This document shows, in pieces, positions 18,132 to 26,745 of a DNA stretch of 64,000 nt. The notes beneath the pieces were generated by a model. It was not told the DNA's origin. It saw only the letters and a list, made by a program, of their open reading frames with translations, and did no database searches. The position numbers were made by a program, and so were the translations under genes. How positions within the stretch are numbered: position 1 is the first letter of the stretch; every line of letters begins with the position of its first letter. Location of the stretch: NCBI GenBank assembly GCA_905373835.1, contig CAJPUN010000002.1:128192-192191 (forward strand). Reading direction: 5' to 3'. The stretch comes from Candidatus Saccharimonadota bacterium (GTDB lineage Bacteria > Patescibacteriota > Saccharimonadia > Saccharimonadales > Saccharimonadaceae).

Positions 18132-18166
18132 AAAAACAAAAAAGACCTCCTCCTTAAGAAAGTCTT
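18132..18166 (-). terminator. Terminator of the tRNA-Tyr/tRNA-Thr unit
   Basis: On the minus strand a stem AAGAC...GTCTT (18142-18146 / 18162-18166) with an AAGGAGG-containing loop is followed by a long T-run (A-run at 18132-18143 on plus). Confidence 0.6.
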
Positions 18167-18179
18167 CGCTATATACGTA

Positions 18180-18256
18180 TGGAGCCGCTTTACGGATTCG
18201 AACCGTAGACCTACTGTTTACAAAACAGTTGCTCTGACCAGCTGAGCTAAAGCGGC
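18180..18256 (-). tRNA. tRNA-Thr (UGU)
   Basis: Cloverleaf on the minus strand with acceptor GCCGCTT/AAGCGGC, D-arm TAGCTCAGCTGGTCAGAGCA, anticodon arm ACTGT-TTTGTAA-ACAGT (anticodon TGT) and T-arm with TTCGAAT. CCA is encoded. It lies 5 bases after tRNA-Tyr, so they are likely cotranscribed. Confidence 0.95.
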
Positions 18257-18261
18257 AGGGA

Positions 18262-18346
18262 TGGTACCGGAGGTAGGACTCGAACCTACGAAGCTAAAAA
18301 GCGGGAGATTTACAGTCTCCTGTCATTGCCACTAGACGACTCCGGC
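18262..18346 (-). tRNA. tRNA-Tyr (GUA)
   Basis: 85-nt class II tRNA on the minus strand with acceptor GCCGGAG/CTCCGGT, anticodon arm GGAGA-CTGTAAA-TCTCC (anticodon GTA), a long variable arm and T-loop TTCGAGT. CCA is encoded. Confidence 0.95.
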
Positions 18347-18539
18347 AAATAAAATGAACTAACTGTGAATTAGTATAGCAAATTTTTCGCCAATGTCAAA
18401 GAGCGAATTTCTTCATTCGACAATTTTCGCTTTTTGTACTTACATACCATTCAGACCAATATCATGATTGCATGAGAAAACATACAAACCGCGGCTTTTC
18501 CTCTGTTATTATCACATATTTTGTTTTATACTATCATCC

Positions 18540-19301
18540 ATGACTCAAGAAAACCACTTCAACCATGTCCTGGTCGCTGCACTATTTACTGATAATGAAC
18601 CACGACGTACGTCTGAGCTCTATCGAAATCGCAACCACCCAATCTATGAACATAAGCTCAAAAAGTATCCTCTTATGCCGTTCTTTTCCTCGATGGTCGT
18701 GCGTGAAAAATCAGAAGGAGACACAACGAAACGTGATGGGATTATAAAATATACCAAAGCTCTATCGGAGGAGTTTGAGCCGTTTACTATACAACTTGGT
18801 GATGAGGTAGAGATTGGCGGATCAGTCGGTGACTCACAACGAATTAGAGAGGTTGCACCGAGTGAAGAAGTGTTACGCCTCCGATATGAAATTGGGTATA
18901 TAGCCAGAAGATTATCAGTTGTATATGACGCCCGTGCTATGCGCGGTCTCGATACCATGGCATACGTCCAACACGACACTACCGACGCGATATTGCCTGG
19001 CGTACAAGAGATGGAAGTAACCGCTATCAGCGTGATTACAACTCACTCTGACAGTAAGAACACACCAACAAAAGCAATCACCCGCTGTGACTATCCACTT
19101 GGCCCTCAGCACGATACCACTGAGCCATCAGATGAGTTATTTAGTAAAGGTCAGAGTTATTATCCTATGAGCGATGGCACATGCCATGGTCTCACTGAAT
19201 ATTCTGAGCACACGATACCAGGTCAATCACGCGGTCGTCATTGTGTACCAGATGGAGAAGGTCGCGTATACCGGCTGCCACGTCACCGCCGGCCAGTCTA
19301 A
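18540..19301 (+). CDS. Hypothetical protein of unknown family
   Basis: 253-residue soluble protein I do not recognise. The start at 18540 is preferred over 18468 because the -10 box TATACT (18527-18532) lies between them and ends 7 bases before the ATG. No signal peptide or membrane segment. The N-terminal half is basic and mixed alpha/beta with SMVVREKSEGDTTKRDGIIKY; residues 90-115 are strand-rich (PFTIQLGDEVEIGGSV). The C-terminus ends in a His/Arg-rich tail (RVYRLPRHRRPV). It sits between oppositely oriented tRNA genes, a common insertion spot. Confidence 0.55.
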   Translation: MTQENHFNHVLVAALFTDNEPRRTSELYRNRNHPIYEHKLKKYPLMPFFSSMVVREKSEGDTTKRDGIIKYTKALSEEFEPFTIQLGDEVEIGGSVGDSQRIREVAPSEEVLRLRYEIGYIARRLSVVYDARAMRGLDTMAYVQHDTTDAILPGVQEMEVTAISVITTHSDSKNTPTKAITRCDYPLGPQHDTTEPSDELFSKGQSYYPMSDGTCHGLTEYSEHTIPGQSRGRHCVPDGEGRVYRLPRHRRPV

Positions 19302-19389
19302 CCTCGTTGCTGATAGCGCACGGCGGAGAAAAGGGTGTTTCTCGTCGCATAATTTCAACAAGCGAAAAACATCCCCACTCATAGACTAA

Positions 19390-19420
19390 CAATAAAGATC
19401 ACCCCAGCAATGGGGTGATC
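19390..19420 (-). terminator. Terminator of tRNA-Thr (GGU)
   Basis: GATCACCCCA (19397-19406) and TGGGGTGATC (19411-19420) form a perfect 10-bp stem with a 4-base loop; the minus-strand copy ends in TTTATTG. Confidence 0.8.
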
Positions 19421-19434
19421 AACAAATCCAGCCA

Positions 19435-19510
19435 TGGAGCCACGATCGGGGCTTGAACCCGAGACCTCATCCTTACCATGGATGCGCTCTACCAACTGAG
19501 CTATCGCGGC
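19435..19510 (-). tRNA. tRNA-Thr (GGU)
   Basis: Minus-strand cloverleaf with acceptor GCCGCGA/TCGTGGC (one G-T), anticodon arm CATCC-ATGGTAA-GGATG (anticodon GGT), T-loop TTCAAGC and encoded CCA. Confidence 0.95.
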
Positions 19511-19753
19511 ATTACTTGGTATTCTACCATATGAGGTACGTACCAGCAAGCCTTACTGCCTTGGTTCTTGATGCGCTCATTTTGCCAGCACACTCACCCT
19601 TACTCTTCGCTGCTTCGCCTATAGAGCGTGCGAAGTTCTACCAGTAGTCAGCCTTACCTCATATAGCATCTATAACTGGGCTTTTTGCGCCATACTCAAT
19701 GGCATAATCGGGGAGGTTATAGTACATGTATACATAATTCTCCTAGAAATCCA
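19511..19753. other. Intergenic, nothing recognised
   Basis: About 240 bases between tRNA-Thr and the promoter at 19754. A short frame at 19453-19647 overlaps the tRNA and has no ribosome-binding site, so I do not call it. Confidence 0.4.
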
Positions 19754-19783
19754 TTGACAAATGGGGGCATTCGTGGCTACAAT
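19754..19783 (+). promoter_or_regulatory. Promoter of the glycosyltransferase-like gene
   Basis: TTGACA (19754-19759), 18-bp spacer, TACAAT (19778-19783). The leader of about 90 nt contains an imperfect hairpin built from TCTATCG...CGATAGA (19792-19822). Confidence 0.75.
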
Positions 19784-19882
19784 ACATATTGTCTATCGTT
19801 CGAGCGATCTCTTGTCGATAGAGTGTTTGTACGATAAAGTTTCGTGTTAGAATAAGAATAACCATTAAATAAAGAGGAGTCT

Positions 19883-21637
19883 ATGGCAATGGCTGGTTTT
19901 GTACAGTGTATGGAAGTAATCGACAGGTATCGGTGGTGGGTCGGAGGGGTGATATTCCTCGTGATCGCCCTGAGTTGGTGGTTCCGCGTGGCGAGTGCTC
20001 GCAAGAATAAAACCTACACTGCAACACTCCGCAAAAAATACGCAGTCTTGGTTGTTGCTGAGGACGAAGATCCAGAAGTCTTCGAGAGCTGCCTCGCGAG
20101 CATCAAAGAGCATAGCAAGCCAACGCAGCTACTCGTCTCGATTAACGACGCCTCGCGCGCTCACCAATCTCTCCGAGCAATCGCTAAAGAATATGCAACA
20201 ACAGTGATCGAGCAGCCTGAGGTGGTGAGCTATGATGCGCAGCTTGCCTCACTGATCGAAAAGGTGCGGCGCGTGAGCCTTGTGATTGTCACAACTCCGC
20301 GTGCGCACTGGACACCATCGACAATTAACCTCCTTTTACCCTTTGCCGAGCCAACTATTGGGCTCGTCAGTGGCCGCCAACAATACACTGGTGGAACGAC
20401 GCTCTCTCAGCGAATCGGCAGTTGGCTCCTCGATATGCAGCAGCGTGTTATTTTGCCTATGCAGAGCCGCCATGGCCAGGCTTATGCCATAACGAGTGAC
20501 ACCTTTGCCATTCGGCTTGAGCTGCTTAAGCACGTTGCCCAGAGCAGTGTAGTAGCGCAGCCATGTGCCGCGCATCATCCATCAAGCATTGCACTGTCTC
20601 TGTCTTCACAACACCATGCAGCCTACCAACACAGTGCTCTCACGCAGATCAACCACCCGGCAGAGCTCTACCGGATTGCAAGCAGTTATACCCAACTGAG
20701 CCGCGCTGCCTATTGGCAACTCTGGCATCAGCACGCGCGTATCCGGCAGGCGGGGCCACTTGTCTGGTTCACACACATTGGCTTTTGCTTTGCGAGTTTG
20801 CTCTATCTTGGGGCACTGATCGTACTCTGCAGCACACTCGTCAACAACCTATACAGCACTCTGACTGGGACGGCGACTACTGCAACGCTATGGAGTAGTA
20901 TAACGATCCTTGGGCTGGTGCTTGGTTGGCTTATATGGCAGGCCATGCGCAATATTCCACACCTTAAGCATCACCCACACGACCTATGGCTCCTGCCACT
21001 CTATCTCCCGATCGCTGGGAGTCTTGCACTGACGAGCAAACTATGGGCGCTCGTTACACTTACTCGCCATCACGCACCCGCTCCATCGAGCGCACTTCGT
21101 CAATATGCAGCTGGTCTTGCGGCAATTATCCTGCTGCTCATTACAGTGCCACTCGCATATGTCGTGGCAATGATCCCAGCTCAGCAACCACAAGAAGCTC
21201 CACACCGCCCTGCGCAAACTGCTCCACGGCCGCAGCAGCAACGTGATAATCGCGGCAATACAGACAAGAAGCAAGCTAACCAACCAGCAACCACCTCTAG
21301 TCAATCGCAAGCGCAACAGACGCCAGCTCATTCTGAGAAGAACCAGACTACCACATCAGAGCAAAAGCCAATTATGCTAACCGCCCAGGATGGCGACTCC
21401 CAGTCGCTTGTGGCGCGACGCTTCATCAAGAGCCACCACCAAGCTCAGCAGCTTAACCCCGCGCAGGCGGCATATGCCGAGAACCGCTTAGTGGCCTTGA
21501 TGGGGCAACGTGATGACATTGACAGTGGCGAAACCTTCACAGTGAGCGCCTCACAGCTTGCCGCTGTTATCACTGAGGCCCGAGCACTGAGCGCTGATGA
21601 GCAAGCGAACTGGGCCGCCTATACCACAAGCGAGTAG
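19883..21637 (+). CDS. GT2-like membrane protein with C-terminal LysM-like domain
   Basis: 584-residue envelope protein. A membrane segment (about residues 19-34) precedes a domain shaped like a processive GT2 glycosyltransferase (cellulose/hyaluronan synthase class), but I cannot find its DXD or QxxRW catalytic motifs, so activity is doubtful. Four hydrophobic helices occupy about residues 295-430. A Gln/Pro/Thr-rich linker (residues 440-500) leads to a C-terminal domain (GDSQSLVARRFI, LNPAQAAYAENRLV, IDSGETFTVSASQL) that resembles a divergent LysM or peptidoglycan-attachment module. GAGGAG lies 4 bases before the ATG. Possibly exports or anchors a surface polymer. Confidence 0.55.
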   Translation: MAMAGFVQCMEVIDRYRWWVGGVIFLVIALSWWFRVASARKNKTYTATLRKKYAVLVVAEDEDPEVFESCLASIKEHSKPTQLLVSINDASRAHQSLRAIAKEYATTVIEQPEVVSYDAQLASLIEKVRRVSLVIVTTPRAHWTPSTINLLLPFAEPTIGLVSGRQQYTGGTTLSQRIGSWLLDMQQRVILPMQSRHGQAYAITSDTFAIRLELLKHVAQSSVVAQPCAAHHPSSIALSLSSQHHAAYQHSALTQINHPAELYRIASSYTQLSRAAYWQLWHQHARIRQAGPLVWFTHIGFCFASLLYLGALIVLCSTLVNNLYSTLTGTATTATLWSSITILGLVLGWLIWQAMRNIPHLKHHPHDLWLLPLYLPIAGSLALTSKLWALVTLTRHHAPAPSSALRQYAAGLAAIILLLITVPLAYVVAMIPAQQPQEAPHRPAQTAPRPQQQRDNRGNTDKKQANQPATTSSQSQAQQTPAHSEKNQTTTSEQKPIMLTAQDGDSQSLVARRFIKSHHQAQQLNPAQAAYAENRLVALMGQRDDIDSGETFTVSASQLAAVITEARALSADEQANWAAYTTSE

Positions 21638-21677
21638 CAAATCGCCGTCGCCACTAGCATTACACCATAGGCTATGC

Positions 21678-21683
21678 TATAAT
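21678..21683 (+). promoter_or_regulatory. Extended -10 of rpmG
   Basis: TGC-TATAAT, 37 bases upstream of the rpmG start. No clear -35. Confidence 0.55.
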
Positions 21684-21720
21684 CAACCAAGATATTTTAT
21701 AAAATCTAACGAGTAAAGAA

Positions 21721-21930
21721 ATGGCAAAGAAGAACAATACCAAGCGAAAGATTATTGCTCTTGTGAGCAACCTCACCAAACACCGTACCTACGTAACGCG
21801 CAAGAACACAATAAACACTCCAGATAAGCTCGTTCTACGCAAGTATGACCCAATTGCTCGCCGGCACGCTACTTACACAGAGACGAAGAAATCGCTCGGC
21901 CGTAACGAGGTTAAACCGCGCAAAGGCTAG
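21721..21930 (+). CDS. rpmG: 50S ribosomal protein L33, zinc-free form
   Basis: 69-residue large-subunit protein. [44 protein letters not shown] align with the L33 core (usual KILLAC..C...NYTTTKN, LKKYCP.C..H..H.E). All four zinc-binding cysteines are replaced, so this is a C-minus form. A ~10-residue basic N-terminal and ~14-residue C-terminal extension make it longer than the usual 49-55. It is a monocistronic gene with promoter and terminator. Confidence 0.88.
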   Translation: MAKKNNTKRKIIALVSNLTKHRTYVTRKNTINTPDKLVLRKYDPIARRHATYTETKKSLGRNEVKPRKG

Positions 21931-21949
21931 TCTTATCGCAATAATAATC

Positions 21950-21982
21950 AAAAACAGCATTCACTCACGAATGCTGTTTTTC
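21950..21982 (+). terminator. Intrinsic terminator of rpmG
   Basis: AAAAACAGCATTC (21950-21962) pairs perfectly with GAATGCTGTTTTT (21969-21981), loop 6 bases, with a T-run in the stem end. Confidence 0.9.
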
Positions 21983-22111
21983 GTGTCAGCGATCAATTGC
22001 AAGAGTTAGTATAGCGTAAGCGACAGGCTTTAAGTAGTATTACTTCTTACTGTATTTTTAAAAGATAGAAGAGGGGAAGGGTATGGAAACCATCAATCTC
22101 AGCGCCTAAGA

Positions 22112-22858
22112 CTATCTATGGCGATAGCCCTGGTGAATGGTGGTATGGCGCTCAGCTTGCGCAGCGGCAAGCTGCTCGGCAAACACGTCAAATGTCGCTG
22201 CTAGCCAGAGACCATCAGAAACCATCCGGTCAAGCAGCTCCATCGTCGGCGTTGCCATAGCGGCATAGATATAGAGGACGCTACTTGAGATCTCAATACT
22301 GAGATCATCGAAATGCGACACTATCACCGATGCTACATCAGGTGTGAGGTAGCGTTCTATCTCGACTGCTCGCCCAAGCTCGCCATACACTGTATATTTC
22401 TGCATAAATTCTTCTGGTTGCGGCCCAAACATCCCGAGCCGGAGTGGTTGCAATTTATAGCTCGGGTAGCTAGCAATCTTGCCTTGTCGGCCAATAAACA
22501 TATACGGTACATCACGGCGCGTGTACATATCCACCGCGGCAATCAGCCATCGCTGCGGCGAAGGCTTGGGGCTATTGGCAATCCGCACCATATCTCGCCG
22601 CGACACGAGTGTGACATTATAACCGCGAATATTACCCACGCTATAGTGCCGGTCGCGATGAGTCGTCGACATAGTGTAGCCGCGGATTGGGTGGTAGTCA
22701 TCGTCCCGCGGGTTGATCGTTCCGAAATAAATTAAGCCAGCTTGCTCGGCAAACTGCTGCACTATCTTGCGCGCAGCCGAACGCTCTGCAAAAGCCGCTG
22801 GCGAAACCTGCCGCACGACACGCTTGACGCGGTGGGTAATGGCATCATGGGCTGACAT
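22112..22858 (-). CDS. Hypothetical protein of unknown family
   Basis: 248-residue soluble protein that I do not recognise. Segments FGTINPRDDDYHPIRGYTMSTTHRDRHYSVG and DVPYMFIGRQGK suggest an alpha/beta domain; the C-terminal third is helical and ends TTIHQGYRHR. No transmembrane segment. The ATG at 22858 lies 6 bases after a minus-strand TATACT (22865-22870), with no Shine-Dalgarno, so it fits the leaderless pattern. It converges with rpmG. High His/Arg content in the first half might indicate nucleic-acid or phosphate binding, but no catalytic motif is visible. Confidence 0.55.
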   Translation of the reverse strand: MSAHDAITHRVKRVVRQVSPAAFAERSAARKIVQQFAEQAGLIYFGTINPRDDDYHPIRGYTMSTTHRDRHYSVGNIRGYNVTLVSRRDMVRIANSPKPSPQRWLIAAVDMYTRRDVPYMFIGRQGKIASYPSYKLQPLRLGMFGPQPEEFMQKYTVYGELGRAVEIERYLTPDVASVIVSHFDDLSIEISSSVLYIYAAMATPTMELLDRMVSDGLWLAATFDVFAEQLAAAQAERHTTIHQGYRHR

Positions 22859-22884
22859 AACTCCAGTATATCACTCCTTTAGGC

Positions 22885-22909
22885 AAAAAATACCTCCGTC
22901 AGGGAGGTT
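22885..22909 (-). terminator. Terminator of tRNA-Trp
   Basis: Minus-strand stem ACCTCC/GGAGGT (22892-22897 / 22903-22908) followed by ATTTTTT. Confidence 0.8.
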
Positions 22910-22920
22910 GGATACTATTG

Positions 22921-22995
22921 TGGCAGGGGCATGAGGAATCGAACCTCAATCTACGGTTTTGGAGACCGTTATACTAGCCGTTGTACTATGCCCCT
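22921..22995 (-). tRNA. tRNA-Trp (CCA)
   Basis: Minus-strand cloverleaf with acceptor AGGGGCA/TGCCCCT, anticodon arm ACGGT-CTCCAAA-ACCGT (anticodon CCA), T-loop TTCGATT, encoded CCA and its own terminator. Confidence 0.95.
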
Positions 22996-23122
22996 CTGTT
23001 ACTATCTATTAGTATATCAAATCTATAGCCAAACCGGAAGAACTTTATATGGTAAAGCGAATATTGATTTGGTTTATGCTAAAAATCTCTCGCACCACGC
23101 GGAGTCTGCTATAATAAAATAC

Positions 23123-23785
23123 ATGCAACCAACGCCTCCAGTTCGGCCCTTTGCAATACTCATGGTTGGCTTGCCCGGTAGCGGCAAGACATTTTTTGCC
23201 GCTCAGTTTGCCAAGGCCTTTGGCTCACCCTTTATTGATATCAACGAGCTCTCGGGCTACTGCCAAGACGATGCAGCCGCGGCAGTAGTAGGGAAAACAT
23301 TTTTACAAGAGATCGCTAAAACCAAGCAACCTTTTATATACGAGGGTGATAGCAACACCCGCGCTCGCCGAAGTGAATTTGTCCGCTGGGCACGTAGTGA
23401 AGGGTATCGGCCAGTGATTATTTGGGTCCAAACGGATGTAACGACAGCCCGAAGCCGAAGTGTCAAGAACCAGCGACTCTCACGTGAGGCATTTGATTAC
23501 TACGTACGGCGCTTTAGTGAACCTACCGCTGGCGAGCTCTATTTTGTCATTAGCGGCAAGCACCCGTATTCATCACAGTCCCATGCTGCCCTGACCTTCT
23601 TAAAGCAAATCGGTCAACAGACTGAAGACGAAGCTCTGCCGAGCAAAGCACCAGCCACAACTCCACCAGTAGCAAAGCAGCGCACTCAAGTGCCACCACC
23701 GACACCAGCCAGTCACCCAATGCGCACTATGTCGAGCGCCCCACGGCGAGGACAAATTCGCTCGGCACGCTACATTGTACAATAA
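23123..23785 (+). CDS. Small P-loop kinase-like ATPase (AAA_33/zeta-toxin-like fold)
   Basis: 220-residue protein. Walker A GLPGSGKT at residues 16-23; DINELS and YEGDSNTRARRSEFVRWARSEGYRPVIIWVQTD form the phosphotransferase core seen in predicted kinases of the AAA_33 group. Substrate unknown; nucleotide, polyol or sugar-peptide kinases use this architecture. The last ~60 residues are disordered and Pro/Thr-rich. Start at 23123 because TGC-TATAAT (23110-23115) ends 7 bases upstream, making the longer frame beginning at 22931 impossible as an mRNA. No antitoxin gene is adjacent, which argues against a toxin role. Confidence 0.7.
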   Translation: MQPTPPVRPFAILMVGLPGSGKTFFAAQFAKAFGSPFIDINELSGYCQDDAAAAVVGKTFLQEIAKTKQPFIYEGDSNTRARRSEFVRWARSEGYRPVIIWVQTDVTTARSRSVKNQRLSREAFDYYVRRFSEPTAGELYFVISGKHPYSSQSHAALTFLKQIGQQTEDEALPSKAPATTPPVAKQRTQVPPPTPASHPMRTMSSAPRRGQIRSARYIVQ

Positions 23786-23822
23786 AATAACATCTTGGTT
23801 AAAAGGAGGGAGACTTTTATCT

Positions 23823-24521
23823 ATGTCTTCTACGCTCCACGACGATGAATTTGGTGATATCGCTATCAAGCGCAGCGCCAAAGTGCGTTCCATCACACTA
23901 CGTCTCGCACCAAATGGCCAGCTCCGTGCCAACGCCCCGCGGCACGCACCACTCTTTCTCATCCGTCACAGCATTGCAACCCATCGTCAAGCACTCCGCC
24001 AGCTCCTGCACCAGCACGCGGTGCATATTTATCAAGACGGAGAGGTAATTGGTAAACATCACTCGATCGCTATCATCCGCACACAGATGGTCAATCGGCC
24101 TACTGTGCGCATCGCGAGGCAAAAGCTGCTCGTCTCTCTCCCACCAGAACATACTATAGACGAGCCAGCCGTTCAGTGCGCTATCCGACGAGAAATTGCA
24201 ATCATCTTGCGCCGCGAAGCCAGAGCCTACTTGCCGCAGCGTCTCCACGAGCTTGCTGCACGCACTAACTCAACCTACCAGCGCATCCGCTTCAGCCATG
24301 CGAGCACTCGATGGGGGAGCTGCAGCAGCACAGGTACAATTAGCCTTAATATTGCGCTCATGAAACTCCCTGATGAATTGATTGATTATGTCTTGATTCA
24401 CGAGCTCTGCCACACTCACCACATGAATCACTCGTCAGCCTTTTGGGGGCTGGTAGAGCAGTATGATCCTCACTACCGATCACACCGGCAGCGGCTTAAG
24501 CACGAAACACCAATGATATAG
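23823..24521 (+). CDS. YgjP-like metallopeptidase (M48-related)
   Basis: 232-residue predicted zinc-dependent protease. The active-site HExxH is HELCH at residues 193-197, followed by a third ligand region and preceded by the diagnostic STRWGSCSSTGTISLN strand. The family (YgjP, formerly DUF45) is widespread and often called UTP pyrophosphatase or SprT-like; the physiological substrate is unclear. AAGGAGGG lies 11 bases upstream of the ATG at 23823; an alternative in-frame start at 23775 overlaps the previous gene by 11 bases. Probably cotranscribed with the P-loop kinase gene. Confidence 0.85.
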   Translation: MSSTLHDDEFGDIAIKRSAKVRSITLRLAPNGQLRANAPRHAPLFLIRHSIATHRQALRQLLHQHAVHIYQDGEVIGKHHSIAIIRTQMVNRPTVRIARQKLLVSLPPEHTIDEPAVQCAIRREIAIILRREARAYLPQRLHELAARTNSTYQRIRFSHASTRWGSCSSTGTISLNIALMKLPDELIDYVLIHELCHTHHMNHSSAFWGLVEQYDPHYRSHRQRLKHETPMI

Positions 24522-24546
24522 CATAAGCAAATGTCACACAAAACGC

Positions 24547-24576
24547 TTGTGCCTACCGTCATACTCCAGGTATACT
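24547..24576 (+). promoter_or_regulatory. Promoter of the histidine kinase gene
   Basis: TTGTGC (24547-24552), 18-bp spacer, TATACT (24571-24576), ending 6 bases before a GTG start codon. Confidence 0.65.
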
Positions 24577-24582
24577 AGAAGC

Positions 24583-26217
24583 GTGTCGCCATACGCTACC
24601 AATAGCCAAACCAGTACTGTCGTGCGAGTCAGCAGTGTTGTCTTCCCGCTCCTGCTTTTCGCGTATAGCAAACTCCTCGGTCTTGATGCAATGCAGCGCA
24701 TTCCTGGGGCAGGCGAATGGTCTTTCTATGCAGCAGCCAGCGCTTGGCTTGCTCTTGGCCTCTACACCTGTTTCCGTCCGTCGCAGACGAATAAGCAGCG
24801 AGCGTGGCAGCTCGTCTTGTATCATGGTCTCGCTGCGAGTTATCTGCTCAGTATCTCTGGCGTAGCAGTGCCGTTTACCTGTGCGTGGTCGTTGTTTATG
24901 TTGGCAGCTTTTGCTTATGCTGGCTTTTCTGGGTGGCTGCTCAGTGCACTCGTGCTTTTTATTACAGCAGCACTTGATGCATTTTGGCTGACGCCACAAA
25001 GTATTGTTGATATTACCACAACAACGTTGATGGCCTTTATGCTTGGTGTGGTCATTGTTGCTCTTGCGTATCGCCATAATCTCTACCGCTCGGCACTACA
25101 TACTAGCCGCGAGGCAATGACCCTGCAGCACGATCGGCTTCTAACGATTATCAATAATCTCGCAACCGCTATCATTGCAACCGACCAGCAGGGCATTATC
25201 CAACTTTACAACGCTGCAACACTCGATTTGCTTGATACCAACACAAGCCCACATAGCAAGCTAATCGATACCATCCTTCCGCTGCGCGATAGTGCCAAGC
25301 AGCCAGTCTATCTTACTCAGCTGCTTCACGCTGCAACCGTTACGCAAACACGCGATGATGTGTGGATGGAAGTATCGGGCGAGATGCTCCGTCTTAGTAT
25401 CATATTTTCTCCAATACGTGCACTTAATACAATGAGTGATTCAAGTGATGGCTACGTCCTCATCCTGCGCGACATTACGAAAGAGAAATCGCTTGAAGAA
25501 GAGCGCGATGAGTTTATTAGTGTGGTGAGCCATGAGCTTCGCACTCCCTTGACGGCAGCCGAGGGAGCACTCAGTAATATTCAGCTCATGCTTCACCGGC
25601 GCGATATGCCGCAACATACGCTCAAAGACCACCTTGATGCAGCCCACGAGCAAATCGTCTTCTTAGCAAAGATGGTTAATGACCTCAGCACCCTTGCACA
25701 GGCTGAGCGTGGCGCCGCCGACATGCCAGAGCTACTTAATGTCCGTGCGCTCATGGATGACCTCTACCATCAGTATCGTTCCCAGGCTGCCAAAAAGCAG
25801 CTTACTCTCACGCTCGAGACATCACCGCGGCTGGGCCATGTCGTCGCAAGCTCATTATATGTACGTGAACTTATCCAAAATCTCCTCTCTAATGCCCTCA
25901 AATACACCAAAGAAGGAGAGGTCCACCTCAGTGCGCGCAAGAAGGGTAATCGCATTATCATCGCTGTGCGCGACACGGGCATTGGCATTAGCAAGAGCGA
26001 CCAAGCACACATCCTCGAACGCTTCTGGCGCAGCGAAGACTACCGCACTCGCGAAACTGGCGGAACTGGCCTTGGTCTCTACATTGCTGCCAAGCTCGCA
26101 CGCAAGCTCGGTACGCGCATCGAGTTTACCAGTCAGCTTAATCATGGCTCAACCTTCTTCTTTGCACTGCCAGCTGCGCAGCAGACGACGCACGACAAAC
26201 ATACGAGCTCGCAGTAA
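24583..26217 (+). CDS. Membrane sensor histidine kinase with PAS domain
   Basis: 544-residue sensor. Six or more hydrophobic helices span about residues 15-165, then a PAS domain (about 190-300; LLTIINNLATAIIATDQQGIIQLYN). The HisKA box is SVVSHELRTPLT with the phosphoacceptor His at about residue 317. The ATPase domain has N-box NLLSNALKYT, G1 DTGIGIS and G2 GGTGLGLYIA, all intact. The GTG at 24583 is chosen because TATACT ends 6 bases upstream; a leaderless GTG start is implied. No response regulator is next to it, so it is an orphan kinase in this window. Its signal is unknown. Confidence 0.93.
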   Translation: MSPYATNSQTSTVVRVSSVVFPLLLFAYSKLLGLDAMQRIPGAGEWSFYAAASAWLALGLYTCFRPSQTNKQRAWQLVLYHGLAASYLLSISGVAVPFTCAWSLFMLAAFAYAGFSGWLLSALVLFITAALDAFWLTPQSIVDITTTTLMAFMLGVVIVALAYRHNLYRSALHTSREAMTLQHDRLLTIINNLATAIIATDQQGIIQLYNAATLDLLDTNTSPHSKLIDTILPLRDSAKQPVYLTQLLHAATVTQTRDDVWMEVSGEMLRLSIIFSPIRALNTMSDSSDGYVLILRDITKEKSLEEERDEFISVVSHELRTPLTAAEGALSNIQLMLHRRDMPQHTLKDHLDAAHEQIVFLAKMVNDLSTLAQAERGAADMPELLNVRALMDDLYHQYRSQAAKKQLTLTLETSPRLGHVVASSLYVRELIQNLLSNALKYTKEGEVHLSARKKGNRIIIAVRDTGIGISKSDQAHILERFWRSEDYRTRETGGTGLGLYIAAKLARKLGTRIEFTSQLNHGSTFFFALPAAQQTTHDKHTSSQ

Positions 26218-26303
26218 ATGCCCCCTTGGAGAATAAACAGGTATGTATACCCAAATCTGTCATGAGCAGTAGCAGAAGTACAATGCAAAACCACGGTTCA
26301 CCC

Positions 26304-26333
26304 TTGACAACCCTCGCTATAGCGCGCTACACT
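26304..26333 (+). promoter_or_regulatory. Promoter of secE-nusG
   Basis: TTGACA (26304-26309), 18-bp spacer, TACACT (26328-26333). The 45-base leader holds a hairpin AGCCTG/CAGGCT (26345-26350 / 26357-26362) just before the Shine-Dalgarno GGGGAG. Confidence 0.8.
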
Positions 26334-26382
26334 AGGGCTTGACAGCCTGCAAAGACAGGCTATTAAATTTGGGGAGTATGCT

Positions 26383-26742
26383 GTGGCGAAACCAAGCAAA
26401 AAATCATCAACCAACCGCGTGACGCGCATCACCGCGCAAGACACCACGCCCACCAAAACCAAAACGTCAAAAGAAAAGACAACCTCTGTGGCATCAGTCA
26501 AAACCGAGGCCAAAAAACCAAAAGTAACTAAGTCAAAGCGTCAGCGCCGTGGCCCATTCTCAGCGATTCGCAATTACTTTGCTGGAGCCTGGTATGAGCT
26601 CCGTATGGTGCGCTGGCCCGATCGTGCAACAACATGGAAAATGTCTGGTGCACTACTTGGCTTTATTGCAGTGTTTAGTGCAACGCTTTTGCTACTTGAT
26701 GCTGCATTTAAATATCTATTTCAAATTATCCTGGGGAGGTAG
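26383..26742 (+). CDS. secE: Preprotein translocase subunit SecE
   Basis: Clamp subunit of the Sec channel, partner of SecY (5072). 119 residues with a GTG start preceded by GGGGAG. A long Lys/Thr-rich disordered N-terminus (residues 1-55) precedes the conserved amphipathic helix and hinge (YELRMVRWPDRATTW) and a single membrane helix (about 88-112). The position just before nusG is the classic arrangement. Typical short SecE is about 60-70 residues, so the N-terminal extension is lineage-specific. Confidence 0.92.
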   Translation: MAKPSKKSSTNRVTRITAQDTTPTKTKTSKEKTTSVASVKTEAKKPKVTKSKRQRRGPFSAIRNYFAGAWYELRMVRWPDRATTWKMSGALLGFIAVFSATLLLLDAAFKYLFQIILGR

Positions 26743-26745
26743 ACA

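Noticed and set aside
23123..23785. Zeta-type toxin
   Set aside because: No adjacent antitoxin gene and a long disordered tail; only the P-loop fold is supported.
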